Below the pieces are notes generated by a model. The model was not told the DNA's origin and made no database searches. It worked only from the letters and a program-made list of their open reading frames with translations. Both the position numbers and the translations under genes were made by a program. 64,000 nt of DNA from Streptomyces sp. CB01881. Its GTDB lineage: Bacteria > Actinomycetota > Actinomycetes > Streptomycetales > Streptomycetaceae. Each line of letters opens with the position of its first letter. The first letter of the stretch is position 1. This document shows, piece by piece, positions 25,334 to 33,065 of this stretch. The DNA is taken from contig NZ_CP026498.1 in NCBI RefSeq assembly GCF_002953255.1, positions 7,442,450-7,506,449 on the forward strand. Reading direction: 5' to 3'.

Positions 25334-25857
25334 CAACCGATCACCAGCTCGCCGATCCAGGAGACCAGCGGGACGCCGACCATCGCGGCCCAGCCGCCGA
25401 TGGAGGAGGCGATGCCCCAGGTCGCGCCGGTAAGGGCGCCGGAGACGGCCAGTGCCCGCTCCTTCCACGACTTGGCGAACCAGATGAACAGGGCGACGCC
25501 GACGACCAGGACCAGGACCAGCCAGGAGCCGGAGTAGGAGAGCACCTCGCCGGTGGAGACGTCGACGGCGCCGGCGCCGTCCTGGCCGATGCCGACGTGG
25601 CCGACCGCCTGCCCGGCCTTGTTGCCGGTACCGGTGAACCCGCCGGAGATCTTGCCGATCACGCCGCCGGTGACGGCGGAGGCCAGGACCATCGTCAGGG
25701 CGGGCCCGACCCAGGGCAGCCAGACGGCCCGTCGCTTCAGCGAGGCCACGGTCCGGCCGTTGGAGTAGTAGAGCGCCATGGCGGTGATCGCCATCACGGC
25801 GAAGCCGAACGCGGCGCCGGCGCGGGTGACGACGTGGGTGAAGTCGATCAGGTTCAC
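25333..25857 (-). CDS. Multi-helix membrane protein, probable Spd-type transfer protein
   Basis: A 174-residue hydrophobic protein with four or five helices (near 12-30, 46-70, 108-126 and 133-172) and a glycine-rich loop (IGKISGGFTGTGNKAGQAVG). Similar membrane proteins sit in the spread region of Streptomyces conjugative plasmids and help intramycelial plasmid movement. The GTG start lies 3 bases after the preceding gene; its stop overlaps the next start as TGATG. Confidence 0.62.
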   Translation of the reverse strand: MNLIDFTHVVTRAGAAFGFAVMAITAMALYYSNGRTVASLKRRAVWLPWVGPALTMVLASAVTGGVIGKISGGFTGTGNKAGQAVGHVGIGQDGAGAVDVSTGEVLSYSGSWLVLVLVVGVALFIWFAKSWKERALAVSGALTGATWGIASSIGGWAAMVGVPLVSWIGELVIG

Positions 25858-25860
25858 GGC

Positions 25861-26226
25861 TCAGCTCTCCATGATCCAGGCGGCGATGAGGGTACGGACG
25901 GGGGAGGCGAAGAGGGTCCCGGCGACGGCGGCGACCAGGACAACGGCGGCCGCGCGGCGGACGAGGGGCCGGATGCGGCCGTTGGCCATGACCACCGAGG
26001 CGTACACGCTGGTCATGGCGGCCAGCCCGAACGCGGCGGCCGGGCCGTAGGTGGCGATCAGCGGCAGGGCGGCGTGGTCGGTCCACCACGGGGCGAGGAC
26101 GATGCCGACGCCCAGGGTCGCGGCGGTCCGGACCGGGTGCTGCAGGCGGGCGGCGCGCTTGACGCGCTGCCAGTCGACGGCGTTGTGGTGGTCGGTGGGC
26201 AGCTGGGGGATCTGGTCGTAGCTCAC
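25861..26226 (-). CDS. Membrane protein of the element's transfer cluster
   Basis: A 121-residue protein with three predicted helices (near 38-55, 60-80 and 88-115) after a polar N-terminus. GTG 26226 overlaps the stop of the preceding 30-residue gene (GTGA), which decides this start over a much longer open frame. Function unknown; Spd-like by position. Confidence 0.6.
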   Translation of the reverse strand: MSYDQIPQLPTDHHNAVDWQRVKRAARLQHPVRTAATLGVGIVLAPWWTDHAALPLIATYGPAAAFGLAAMTSVYASVVMANGRIRPLVRRAAAVVLVAAVAGTLFASPVRTLIAAWIMES

Positions 26227-26315
26227 TTCCACCCCCGGCGGATCAGCTCGCGGACGCACAGGCACGCGATTACGGCGTCGACCAGTAGGAACAGCAGGCA
26301 CAGCGTGTAGGCCAT
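26223..26315 (-). CDS. 30-residue single-helix membrane microprotein
   Basis: Starts at ATG 26315 with AAGGAAGAG upstream. Nearly the whole protein is one membrane helix (TLCLLFLLVDAVIACLCVRE) followed by a basic end (LIRRGWK). Its stop overlaps the next start as GTGA, which supports translation. Microproteins of this kind occur in Streptomyces spread loci. Confidence 0.6.
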   Translation of the reverse strand: MAYTLCLLFLLVDAVIACLCVRELIRRGWK

Positions 26316-26365
26316 GGATCTCTTCCTTAGGAGGGGGCCCGGCCGGAACCGGGCCCAAGGGGTGG

Positions 26366-26539
26366 TCAGGAGGAGCTCCGCGAGGCACCCGGGAGGTACC
26401 GCCAGGCCGTGATGCTGCGGCTGGTGGGGAGCGCGTCGATCGCGGCGTGCCCGGCCCTGTCCGCCTTGCGGACGGCCTTCGCCCTGCGCTGCTGGCGGGA
26501 CTGGGGCTGGGCGGACTGCTTCTTGCCGATGCCGAACAT
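26366..26539 (-). CDS. 57-residue basic protein
   Basis: Starts at ATG 26539, overlapping the preceding stop by one base (TGATG). The first half is strongly basic (SRQQRRAKAVRKADRAGHAA), suggesting nucleic-acid or membrane-surface contact. It ends at TGA 26366-26368. No family recognised. The overlap with its neighbour is the main support. Confidence 0.5.
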   Translation of the reverse strand: MFGIGKKQSAQPQSRQQRRAKAVRKADRAGHAAIDALPTSRSITAWRYLPGASRSSS

Positions 26540-26784
26540 CAGGCGCCCTCCCCAATCTGGCCGACGAGGACGAACGGCTCGCCGTCCAGCTCACAGATCG
26601 CCCTGATCTCGGCGGGGCGCCGGCCGTCGGCGGAGGCGTCGGTGACCACTAGGCGGTGGCACCACGACTGGCGAGCGAGGCCGCCGACCTCGTCGATCGT
26701 CAGAGGGTCAGCCAGGCGGTAGGCGAGGCCGCCGCCGTCGAGGCGGGCGATGCCCAGGCCGGGCACCTGCTTGTGCGTGCTCAT
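26539..26784 (-). CDS. 81-residue hypothetical protein
   Basis: A compact, soluble protein with alternating strands (RLVVTDASADGRRPAEIRAI and ELDGEPFVLVGQI) and no membrane helix. ATG 26784 overlaps the preceding stop (ATGA) and its own stop overlaps the next start. Part of the coupled chain of small genes. Function unknown. Confidence 0.55.
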   Translation of the reverse strand: MSTHKQVPGLGIARLDGGGLAYRLADPLTIDEVGGLARQSWCHRLVVTDASADGRRPAEIRAICELDGEPFVLVGQIGEGA

Positions 26785-26903
26785 CGAGCACCGCCCTTCG
26801 CGCCGACGAGACGGGTGAGCAAGCGAGCGGCGGCGCCGGCGGCGTGGGCGCGGTCCGCTTCGGTGATGGGCGGGATGGGGGGTGCGATTCTGGTCAGGGT
26901 CAT
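26781..26903 (-). CDS. 40-residue hypothetical protein
   Basis: Reads MTLTRIAPPIPPITEADRAH and then an Ala/Leu/Arg helix. ATG 26903 is followed by a stop that overlaps the next ATG (ATGA). Small size and the lack of a recognised family keep confidence modest; the overlap pattern shared by its neighbours is the evidence. Confidence 0.5.
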   Translation of the reverse strand: MTLTRIAPPIPPITEADRAHAAGAAARLLTRLVGAKGGAR

Positions 26904-26974
26904 GACACTGCCCTCAATGTGTGCGTGGTGGGGCGAATCTGGGAGAGGGGGGAAGATGTCCTCGCGGCGGACGC

Positions 26975-28246
26975 TCAGGCGGCGGTCGGCGGGTTGTTGC
27001 GCTCGGTGTCGACGTGGCGGCGCAGGCGCACGGCGTAGTCGTTGCGGCAGCCGAGGGCGTCGCGCACCTTCTTGGTGGTGAGCTCTTGGCCGTGCGAGGC
27101 GAGGTCGTCGGCCAGGGCGCGAATCCTGGTGAGGTCGACCGGGTCGAGGAGGCGTTTCCCGGCGACGCCGGAAGCGTTCCCGACAGCCTCGTCCGTGCGG
27201 CCTGCCCTGGGCGCCTCGGAATCGGGTGCGGGTACGTATGACCCCGTTCCGTAAAGGGCTTCCAGGCTTTCGACCGTGATCGGGGAAGCTTTCCGCAAGT
27301 CGTCGGGAACGGTGTCGAGGTAGACGCCGTCGGACGGCCCGGAGGGCAGCGGGAGGGTGAGGGCGGGGAACGGGTCGTCGGGCATTCCCGGCCACAGATC
27401 GGCGGGCGCCGGGAGCGCGCTCAGCTCCGCCACCCGGGCGCGGGCATTGAGCCGCTGGGCCAGCAGGTCGGCCGTCAGGCCGGGGACGGTGACGCCGTGG
27501 ACGTACTCCCACGCGATCCGCCACGCTTCGTCGGCCAGCAGCTCGCCGAACGGGGCGGCGGACAGCAGGCGGTCGGCGACTTCCCGGACTTCGGGGTGGT
27601 GCTCGGAGCGGCGGCGGGCGTGCTCGGCCCGTTCCTTCGCCTGCTTCTTCTCGGCGGTGGTCGGGCCGCGGCCGCCGTGGGTCTGGAGGTCGGTCAGCCA
27701 GACGGCGCCGATGCTGGACAGGGCCAGCACGAACGCGACCCAGTGGTGCGCGGGGTACTGCTGCCAGCCGTGGGCGAAGTTGATGCCCCCGGCGACCGCG
27801 CCGGCCGCCCACGCGCCGAGTCGGTAGGTGCGGGTGGAGCGCTCGCCTTCGGCCTGGGCGCCCATGGCGACCAGCGCCCACGCGCCGCCCTCCAGCATCG
27901 CGGCCAGCAGTACCGCGAGCAGCAGGTACACCTCGGCGTGGTCGAGCGCGGCGACCTGAGACGCCACGGCCGGCACGATCGAGCAGGCCTGCACGAACCG
28001 GACGAACGCTCGCGAAGGGTTGGCCGTCACCCACCCGGTCGCCCGGCCGAGGCGCGCGGCTCGCGCCGCCCGTCGCCGGTTCCGGGCCTCCTCGGCGGCT
28101 CGCCGGTCGGCCTCCCGCTGCTGGCGGGCCGCCTCGGCGTCCAGCCGGTTCTGCTCGCGCTCCTCCCGCCGGTCCGCTCGGGCGTCGGCGCGGTCGGCCT
28201 GACGGTCGGCCCGCCGCTCGGCGCGGTAGTCGCCCAGGCCGCTCAC
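26975..28246 (-). CDS. Coiled-coil membrane protein with C-terminal HTH-like tail (SpdB-like)
   Basis: A 423-residue protein. Residues 5-70 are an Arg/Ala/Glu coiled coil. Four helices follow between about 78 and 190 (ending near VAFVLALSSIGAVWLTDL). The rest is soluble, and the last 60 residues (LTRIRALADDLASHGQELTT onward) resemble a helix-turn-helix. This layout matches DUF2637/SpdB-type spread proteins of Streptomyces mobile elements, which are thought to escort DNA across septa. GTG 28246 overlaps the preceding stop as GTGA. There is no ATPase motif. Confidence 0.62.
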   Translation of the reverse strand: MSGLGDYRAERRADRQADRADARADRREEREQNRLDAEAARQQREADRRAAEEARNRRRAARAARLGRATGWVTANPSRAFVRFVQACSIVPAVASQVAALDHAEVYLLLAVLLAAMLEGGAWALVAMGAQAEGERSTRTYRLGAWAAGAVAGGINFAHGWQQYPAHHWVAFVLALSSIGAVWLTDLQTHGGRGPTTAEKKQAKERAEHARRRSEHHPEVREVADRLLSAAPFGELLADEAWRIAWEYVHGVTVPGLTADLLAQRLNARARVAELSALPAPADLWPGMPDDPFPALTLPLPSGPSDGVYLDTVPDDLRKASPITVESLEALYGTGSYVPAPDSEAPRAGRTDEAVGNASGVAGKRLLDPVDLTRIRALADDLASHGQELTTKKVRDALGCRNDYAVRLRRHVDTERNNPPTAA

Positions 28247-28524
28247 GCCGCCACCCGCTCGACGCTGGCGGTGCGACGGGTGACTACCGGGCGCCGCAAC
28301 GGCAGCACCGGCGCCGTCCTCATCTGCTGCTCGGCGTAGGCAGCCAGCTCCGGGTCCTCCCGGCGCAGGTCCGCCAGCACCGCGTACGCCACGTCCAACC
28401 GGGCCTGGCGCTCGATCGCCGACTCGCCGACCACGCCGGCGAACAGCTCCTCGTCCACGCCCAACGCCAGCTCCGCGAACTCCTCGGTGCCCAAGGCGTG
28501 TTGACCTGCAACAATCGACTTCAC
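28243..28524 (-). CDS. 93-residue soluble protein of the transfer operon
   Basis: An acidic helical protein (ELALGVDEELFAGVVGESAI) with a basic tail. GTG 28524 has AAGAGG nearby. The same frame stays open to a GTG at 28692, which would overlap a small upstream frame as GTGA, but the extra 56 residues are Trp/Arg/Gly-rich and unlike a folded protein. First well-supported gene of the leftward operon. Function unknown. Confidence 0.55.
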   Translation of the reverse strand: MKSIVAGQHALGTEEFAELALGVDEELFAGVVGESAIERQARLDVAYAVLADLRREDPELAAYAEQQMRTAPVLPLRRPVVTRRTASVERVAA

Positions 28525-28688
28525 GGGTCTACCTCTTCCAGTGGGAGGTGGGCCCCAGGGGCTGCCGCGCGCCCGGCCAAGGAAAGCGCGGCGGCCCCGA
28601 ATCCAGGGCCAGCTACTCGTCACGTCACGAGCAGCCATGACCCCCGACCCGCCGCGGGCGGCACGGATCAGGGACCAAAGACACTCGT

Positions 28689-28781
28689 TCACTGAGACCG
28701 CGCCGGTCCGGAGCCGAGGAGCTCGGCGGTGAACTGGCGGGGGGTGCGTCTTTCAAGGCGGACGCGGACCTCTCGGTCCAT
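28689..28781 (-). CDS. Possible 30-residue leader microprotein
   Basis: A short frame from ATG 28781, starting MDREVRVRLERRTPRQFTAE, inside the roughly 400-base leader between the operon promoter and the first clear gene. No good ribosome site. Listed because its composition looks protein-like. Confidence 0.3.
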   Translation of the reverse strand: MDREVRVRLERRTPRQFTAELLGSGPARSQ

Positions 28782-28927
28782 GCCATCCGCATGCCAAGGC
28801 GCGGTCGACCTCGGCCCGATCTGTCCCGGGCCCCTTCGCCTATCCCCATAGGCGCATTTGTGCAGCTCAGAGCAGCCCAAAGAAGGCCCCTCCGTGTCGC
28901 CCCTGTCTCACTTGGTGCGGCACTCAC

Positions 28928-28956
28928 AACATAGACAACCTGCTTAGGCAGGTCAA
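28928..28956 (-). promoter_or_regulatory. Transfer-operon promoter with operator in spacer
   Basis: Minus-strand -35 TTGACC (28956-28951) and -10 TATGTT (28933-28928) are 17 bp apart. The perfect dyad ACCTGC-TTAG-GCAGGT (28938-28953) fills the spacer and edges into the -35, so a bound repressor would block polymerase. The divergent GntR gene starts 50 bp away and is the likely repressor. Confidence 0.7.
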
Positions 28957-28993
28957 GAGAGTTGGGTTTCTCGCGCCTGTTGGGCACCTCCCC

Positions 28994-28999
28994 TAGCAT
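28994..28999 (+). promoter_or_regulatory. -10 element TAGCAT for a leaderless GntR mRNA
   Basis: TAGCAT ends 6 bases before the ATG at 29006, so transcription would start at or next to the A of the start codon. No clear -35 was found. Leaderless starts are common in streptomycetes. Confidence 0.45.
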
Positions 29000-29005
29000 T
29001 GGCCC

Positions 29006-29854
29006 ATGGCCCTAGACCCGGATGACTCTCGCCCCCCGTATCAGCAGGTCGGCAGCTCTCTGCGGGCCTCGATCCTCACGAAGAAGCCGGGCTTCGAGAC
29101 CGGCGACAAGCTTCCTTCCGGCCCCGAATTGGCGAAGCACTTCGGCGTGGCGCGCGGCACGGTGGACAAGGCGCTCGACCTGCTCCGCACGGAGGGGTTG
29201 ATCGTGACGCGGCAGGGGAGCGGCTCCTTCGTCCGCGAGAGGACCTCTCGACCGGTCGGGCTGCGGCCCCACCTCGAAGCGGCCTTCGAGCAGCAGCAGG
29301 TGACCCTCGACTTCGCCGGGTTCTCCAGCGAGACGCTGCACAACGCGCTGCAGGAGCCGCTCGACAAGGTCCGCTCCGGCCGGCTGGCGCCGGAGTCCAT
29401 CACGATCCGGTTGCTGCTGCCGGACACCACGGCGCCGATGGCTGTGCCGGTCCTGGTCGACGGGCTCCAGGACGAGGAAGCCCTCCGGGAGCGTGCGCGC
29501 AACATCGCCCTGACGAACGCCGGCGGCATCGCGCACTCGGTGGAGATGTTGGCGGAGCTGGGGCTCGTCCAGAAGGCAAGCGTCGAGGTCAAGGTCCACC
29601 GGGCGTCCAGCCTCTTCAAGCTGTACATCCTGAACCGCGCGGAGGCGTTCTTCGGCTTCTACCCGCTCCGCGAGCGCACGGTGACGATCGCGGACGCGGC
29701 CCACACCTTCTACGACGTGACCGGCAAGGACACCACCCTGTTCCACCACGCCGCCGGCCCGGATGACGCCTCGCTCGGGTCGCAGTACGTCCAGCAGGCC
29801 CAGATGTGGTTCGACAGTGTGTGGAGCACGATCGCGTACGAGCGGCAGCCATGA
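29006..29854 (+). CDS. GntR-family regulator of the element
   Basis: A 282-residue regulator. The N-terminal winged helix (about 10-78) shows DKLPSGPELAKHFGVARGTV followed by DKALDLLRTEGLIVTRQGSG, typical of GntR. The C-terminal domain (about 90-280) is not a standard UTRA or FCD effector domain that I recognise. In SLP1- and pSAM2-type elements a GntR repressor (KorSA class) controls transfer and replication genes. Here it diverges from the transfer operon across a promoter containing a dyad. Its stop overlaps the HAD gene start as ATGA. Confidence 0.88.
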   Translation: MALDPDDSRPPYQQVGSSLRASILTKKPGFETGDKLPSGPELAKHFGVARGTVDKALDLLRTEGLIVTRQGSGSFVRERTSRPVGLRPHLEAAFEQQQVTLDFAGFSSETLHNALQEPLDKVRSGRLAPESITIRLLLPDTTAPMAVPVLVDGLQDEEALRERARNIALTNAGGIAHSVEMLAELGLVQKASVEVKVHRASSLFKLYILNRAEAFFGFYPLRERTVTIADAAHTFYDVTGKDTTLFHHAAGPDDASLGSQYVQQAQMWFDSVWSTIAYERQP

Positions 29855-30540
29855 CCGCCACCCCTCAGCAACTTGCCGACGTGCTGCGGCCGGTGAAGCA
29901 CGTACTCCTCGACTTCGACGGCCCGGTGTGCTCAGTCTTCGCCGGCCTCCCCGCCCCGGGGGTGGCGCGGCGTCTCCGTGAGGGCCTGCTCGCCACCGGC
30001 GAGAAGGCCCCGGCCGGGGCGGAGGAGGAGAGCGACCCGCTAGCCCTGCTCCGGCTGGTCTCAGAGGCCCGCCCCGATCTCACGGACAGCACGGACGCCG
30101 CGCTGGCCGCGCTGGAGACCGAAGCTGTTCGGGTAGCCCACCCGACCCCCGGCGGAGAATCGGTTCTGCGTGCGTCTGCCCGCTCAGGCCGGCTGGTCTC
30201 CGTGGTCAGCAACAACGCAGGCGCGGCCATCGAGACCTACCTCGCCGAGCACGGCCTCGGCGACTACGTGGTCGGCGTCTTCGGACGTTCCCCGGGCGAC
30301 CCCTCCTCCATGAAGCCGAACCCGCGTCTCCTGCTCGAAGCTATGAAGGCCGCGGGCACCGGGCCGGAGCACTGCATCTTCATCGGCGACGCGGCCCGCG
30401 ACGTTGAGGCTGGGGAGGCCGCTGGCGTCCCGACGATCGGATACGCCAACAAGCCGGGGAAGGACGTCAAGCTGGCTGGCGCCGGTGCCGTGGTGATCGT
30501 GGACTCGATGGAGCTCATCGCGGACGCCCTGGCCCGATGA
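29851..30540 (+). CDS. HAD-superfamily hydrolase coupled to the GntR regulator
   Basis: A 229-residue phosphatase-like protein. Motif I is LLDFDGPVC (nucleophile Asp), motif II VVSNN, motif III the Lys in MKPNPRL and motif IV GDAARDVEAG. The cap is of the small helical C1 type. ATG 29851 overlaps the GntR stop, so the two are translated together. Some related elements carry a Nudix hydrolase in an operon with their GntR repressor, so a housekeeping nucleotide or sugar-phosphate cleaner, or a signal-processing partner, are options. Confidence 0.85.
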   Translation: MTATPQQLADVLRPVKHVLLDFDGPVCSVFAGLPAPGVARRLREGLLATGEKAPAGAEEESDPLALLRLVSEARPDLTDSTDAALAALETEAVRVAHPTPGGESVLRASARSGRLVSVVSNNAGAAIETYLAEHGLGDYVVGVFGRSPGDPSSMKPNPRLLLEAMKAAGTGPEHCIFIGDAARDVEAGEAAGVPTIGYANKPGKDVKLAGAGAVVIVDSMELIADALAR

Positions 30541-30561
30541 ACAAAGGTCTGATCAGGCACC

Positions 30562-30589
30562 GTGCTGGCCTGCGGCTGGAGACCAGCAC
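30562..30589 (+). terminator. Hairpin after the HAD gene
   Basis: Arms GTGCTGG (30562-30568) and CCAGCAC (30583-30589) pair exactly, 22 bases after the stop. No T-run. A second hairpin follows at 30668-30693. Confidence 0.4.
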
Positions 30590-30667
30590 GACCCGCTGAC
30601 CAGTGTGTATGCCGTCGTCGGTTGTCAACGTTTGGTGGCGCTGGTTGACCTCATACGGCCGAGAGGA

Positions 30668-30693
30668 GGCCCCGGAACTCACCGTCCGGGGCC
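30668..30693. terminator. Probable bidirectional terminator between HAD and AIPR genes
   Basis: A 9-bp perfect stem, GGCCCCGGA with TCCGGGGCC, and an 8-base loop in the convergent 325-bp space between the two genes. Nothing else gene-like was seen there; GC content drops rightwards into the AIPR gene. Confidence 0.6.
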
Positions 30694-30865
30694 GTCTGCA
30701 TTGCAAGCTGAAGAGAATGGCTCTTGGTGCCGCAAAGCTGCACCATTCAAGCCGCAGGCTGCCCGACTCGTACGGGGAGACCAGAGGGCCGGGGATTTTC
30801 AATGAGCGTCGATCCCGGGCCTTCTTCGTCTGACTACTTTCGGCTGATGTATCGAAAGCCAAGAA

Positions 30866-32641
30866 TCAGACTTCGGCGCTCAACGCCTTGACCTTTTGCA
30901 GTAGAGCCTCCTGGTTGCGACGGTTGCGCACATCGTCCTTGCGCAAACTCCTGCCTTGGCTCAAGACGGACTGAAACTGCTCGGTGGCAAGCTTGACCGC
31001 AGTAGTGATCGCTGCTTCAATTTTCTCCGAGTCTGAAATCTTGAACTTAAGCTTCTTGGCTTCCCTGAGTCGCCGTCTTGCTGTCTCCGGCTCAGGGGTT
31101 TCGAAGAGAGGTACAAGCCCCGGCGTGATCAAAGCGGACACCATCATCGCGATGTGATACTTCGCGGCTTTGAGAGTATTTGAGTCGGGCGTCCGGGCGA
31201 AGAATCTGTCTACGCGGTACAAAATCCAGGCTGCGTAGTAGTAAGCCTCGACGGAGTATTCATCCCAAACAAGCGAGCCCTCAGCTTCTAGCTCCTTTGG
31301 AGTGCCGATCGCTCGGAAAGAATCGCCAAACAGTGTTGCAGCGACTGCTCGGTTGAGCTCGGGAGTCGTGACAACGCGAGTCCGCGGGAAATCAAGAGAC
31401 GCGTGCTGGTTCTGCCGCAGATAACGTAGGCCGGTTACGCCCGACTGGTTGAAAAACTCTTCCACATCCTTTGCCATCTGGGAACTCGCCTGGATGTCAG
31501 TTGAGCTGATGGGAGTTTGCAGGTTAGTGGCGATCGCCACGCTCGTTCGCACCCCGGCGTCGCCTGAGCTGACAATCTTGACCGGGATCCAAAGGTCAGA
31601 GAGAAGGGCGGGATTGGCCTTAACCGCTTCGCTGGCCGCCCACCTTGCGAGCTGGTGACTCGTCTGTCCGCCGTTTACGATCTGATACCCGGATATGAAG
31701 AATCTGTCACCCGACCCTTGGAGAGATGTTGCAATGATCGTGAGCCCGTTGTTGAGGAAGGGAAAGTGCTCCCGGTCGTCGCTCTGGAGGGTTCTCGCGA
31801 TCCGGATATTCACTGGGTTTTGGCTGCCGAGATCGAGGCGCACATTGTCGTCGAAGATCCCTGGCCGTACGGAGCCAGTTTCATCCGTCAGCAACTTCAT
31901 CACCTCCGCGCCGGACAAAAGCCCGATGTAAGCTTCGCTCACGCGCTCAGTCGCAGGGATGGTCTGCCGCTTCTCGAAGTTAAATCGAATGTTCTGTGGC
32001 CCGTGACGCTCTTTCAGCTTTGCGGCTAGCGCATCGTGGCCATGAGTTTCGAGGTGGAAGGTTTCTGAATAAATGCCGAGATCTCGAATGCGGCCGATTG
32101 CTTCTGTGACCTGAAGTTCTTGCTGTGCGCTTTTGCCGTCATTGCTGCTGGTGGTGACATAGAAGAGTTCGCACGGGATTCGCGTCTCTTGAAACTTGTC
32201 GCCGTTCTCTGCGATCCGATCGATCAAAGCAGCCAGGTCGACCAGGGCTGGAGGAAGCTTGACGCTGTTCGAATTAATCGCGTACTTTGTCACAGCCTCG
32301 ACGCCGTGGAGAAACTTCGCGATGAGCTTAGAGTCGTAGGACTCGCTTGTCTTGGCCTGGATGAAGACTACCCTAGCCGAATTAGATGTCTGATCGGAGA
32401 TAAGGTCGTCGATTTCAGAGGGTTCGAAGACGATCTGTCCGTTGACTACGACGGCAGCGATATCGATTCCCTCATCGGTGCCACCGCCGAGAACAGTGCG
32501 CTCGATCTGCTCAACATCGTCCCGTACGTAAGGGAAGAGGTAGTTGGCTGCGACGTACAGCTCGAACTGCTTCGCCTCGTTCCCCTCGAAGCCAAAGTCT
32601 CGTGCAAACTTGGCCACTCGCTTTCCCGTGAGCGTGTGCAC
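30866..32641 (-). CDS. AIPR-family abortive-infection phage-resistance protein
   Basis: A 591-residue protein. The AIPR core shows FLNNGLTI (about 295-302) and QIVNGGQTS (about 320-328), the family hallmark. The N-terminal 110 residues have a nuclease-like pattern: Asp60 in DEGIDIA and Gln95-Ala-Lys97 in VFIQAKTS, as in PD-(D/E)xK folds with a QxK variant. AIPR proteins are linked to abortive infection in bacteria. Base composition is near 50% GC, far below the element, so it was acquired separately. It is a lone cargo gene next to attR, starting at GTG 32641 after AGGGG. The killing mechanism is not established. Confidence 0.88.
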   Translation of the reverse strand: MHTLTGKRVAKFARDFGFEGNEAKQFELYVAANYLFPYVRDDVEQIERTVLGGGTDEGIDIAAVVVNGQIVFEPSEIDDLISDQTSNSARVVFIQAKTSESYDSKLIAKFLHGVEAVTKYAINSNSVKLPPALVDLAALIDRIAENGDKFQETRIPCELFYVTTSSNDGKSAQQELQVTEAIGRIRDLGIYSETFHLETHGHDALAAKLKERHGPQNIRFNFEKRQTIPATERVSEAYIGLLSGAEVMKLLTDETGSVRPGIFDDNVRLDLGSQNPVNIRIARTLQSDDREHFPFLNNGLTIIATSLQGSGDRFFISGYQIVNGGQTSHQLARWAASEAVKANPALLSDLWIPVKIVSSGDAGVRTSVAIATNLQTPISSTDIQASSQMAKDVEEFFNQSGVTGLRYLRQNQHASLDFPRTRVVTTPELNRAVAATLFGDSFRAIGTPKELEAEGSLVWDEYSVEAYYYAAWILYRVDRFFARTPDSNTLKAAKYHIAMMVSALITPGLVPLFETPEPETARRRLREAKKLKFKISDSEKIEAAITTAVKLATEQFQSVLSQGRSLRKDDVRNRRNQEALLQKVKALSAEV

Positions 32642-33065
32642 TTCATCCCCTAGCCAGCGCGAGCGCTGATCGTCATCACGGTGTGCTGGCCAGTGAGCGT
32701 AGCGTTTCGGTCGCGCCGTGTTAACCCGTCACCCACCCCAGCTCCCGTTTCATCCCAGCGTCGGCCGATCCCCCGGCGGACACAGGCTCTGGCCGCGCGT
32801 CGATCGTGCGGTGCTCGCGACCCATGGCCCGGTCTCTTCCCGTTCCGCACGGCGCGCGCGGAGCGGGCCGACGGTGGGAGCGGCGCCCGCAGCGTGCCCC
32901 GCGCCGGGGCTTGATGAAGTGGCGACACTCGTAACGGTCCGTCCTCCTGTCCTGCCCGTATCTACTTGTTGGCAAGGGTCACCGCGACCATGATCCGGAC
33001 CAGGGGCGGACCAGATCAGGCCCGGGAGCAGGAGTTGCATGGTCAGAACGCCCCTGGCCAGCGGC
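32642..33065. other. 424-bp space between the AIPR gene and attR
   Basis: No convincing gene. Short open frames on both strands have Arg/Pro/Ala-rich composition typical of noncoding GC-rich sequence. The AIPR promoter should lie here. The right-hand integrase arm repeat is at 32994-33020. Confidence 0.5.
32994..33020 (+). repeat. Candidate integrase arm site, right end
   Basis: Nearly identical to 19256-19283 (one substitution, one missing base). Two GGACCAG units occur, 46-72 bp before attR. Confidence 0.6.

Noticed and set aside
28243..28692. Longer 149-residue version of the 93-residue operon protein
   Set aside because: The extra N-terminus is Trp/Arg/Gly-rich and unlike a folded domain, and a ribosome site precedes the shorter start.
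32642..33065. Short open frames between the AIPR gene and attR
   Set aside because: Several overlapping frames on both strands, all Arg/Pro/Ala-rich, with no ribosome sites or coupling.
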